From positions 13,516,001 to 13,580,000 of the forward strand of contig NC_133296.1 of assembly GCF_005239225.2 (NCBI RefSeq): a stretch of 64,000 bases of DNA, in the 5' to 3' direction. The stretch is from Populus alba. Lineage: Eukaryota; Streptophyta; Magnoliopsida; Malpighiales; Salicaceae. Under the pieces are notes generated by a model, which was not told the DNA's origin, made no database searches, and saw only the letters and a program-made list of their open reading frames with translations. Position 1 is the stretch's first letter; each line of letters begins with the position of its first letter. The translations under genes were made by a program, and so were the position numbers. This document shows, in pieces, positions 63,726 to 64,000 of this stretch.

Positions 63726-64000
63726 ATGGGTAGTGGTAGGAAGCCTTCTGCAACACGCCAAGGATTTGATGAACGTGAAGCTAATGCAAAAGAAGAAGTT
63801 CAAGCCGATGAGGCTGTTTTTCATGATCATTTACCTATTGTGTCATCTTCAAACGATCGTATCAGACCTCTCCTTGATGCAGTTGACAGGTTGAGGCAAC
63901 TCAATGTCATGAAAGAAGGCATACAGCTCCCAACCATTGTTGTTGTTGGCGATCAATCTTCAGGAAAATCCAGTGTTCTTGAATCTCTGGCTTGTATCAA
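63726..64000 (+). CDS. Dynamin-related protein, DRP4 type (5' part)
   Basis: First exon, cut by the window edge after 91 complete codons. The N-terminal ~35 residues (MGSGRKPSATRQGFDEREAN) are acidic and unconserved. Then PIVSSSNDRIRPLLDAVDRL and LNVMKEGIQLPTIVVVGDQS lead into the GTPase P-loop GDQSSGKSS and VLESLACI. The Mx-like DRP4 subfamily (DRP4C in Arabidopsis) matches this arrangement. In most dynamins the residue after LESLA is Gly; here it is Cys. Dynamin-related GTPases assemble on membranes; DRP4 function in plants is poorly known. Start chosen as the first ATG after the TATA-like box. Confidence 0.93.
   Translation, partial: MGSGRKPSATRQGFDEREANAKEEVQADEAVFHDHLPIVSSSNDRIRPLLDAVDRLRQLNVMKEGIQLPTIVVVGDQSSGKSSVLESLACI

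Overview
This is a nuclear window from a eudicot plant. The genes are split by GT-AG introns with AT-rich intergenic DNA, and the products are plant-specific or plant-type: a RABA1 GTPase, a ROP GTPase, a LOB-domain factor, a group E bZIP, a PPR protein and a DRP4-type dynamin. The gene sequences, the tRNA-derived SINEs, the 78-bp-LTR TRIMs and the CCCGGG-rich hAT-like element suggest a woody species of the Populus/Salix kind. That placement is by recognition, not alignment.

Layout: 1-4154 is a rearranged Ty1/copia relic with two inverted gag-protease arms, an inverted 5' LTR and a pol tail with a 3' LTR. Next come RABA1f-like (minus, 4781-6239), a 19-exon TypA/BipA-like organellar elongation-factor GTPase (minus, 8088-17964), a ROP7/Rac13-like GTPase (minus, 19764-21440), an LBD factor (plus, 24634-25803), a short membrane-anchored glucosidase II beta-like protein (plus, 26874-28688), an HGH1-type ARM-repeat protein (minus, 29813-33843) and an intronless PPR protein (plus, 35021-36046). 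A dead papain-type cysteine protease lies at 37898-39019.

From 39 to 48.9 kb the window is repeat-dominated: a hAT-like non-autonomous element with an 8-bp target duplication, two TRIM retrotransposons, a SINE and a copia reverse-transcriptase relic. A bZIP34/61-like gene (plus, 48931-51702) follows, carrying a SINE with a 14-bp target duplication in its first intron. Then comes a glutamate-receptor-like pseudogene (minus, 53150-53893), a third TRIM, a MITE-like cluster and a PIF/Harbinger relic. After another repeat tract, the first exon of a DRP4-type dynamin runs off the right edge (63726 onward).

The genes do not form a pathway; this is an ordinary mix of housekeeping and signalling genes. 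I rebuilt exon models by hand from splice signals and reading-frame continuity, and all seven multi-exon genes close in frame. I found no convincing new biological system. The points most worth a second look are the inverted gag arms, the LTR-to-pol junction, the three TRIM copies, the clean SINE and hAT target duplications, the GC-AG intron in the ROP gene, and a 108-bp duplicated block upstream of the dynamin gene.
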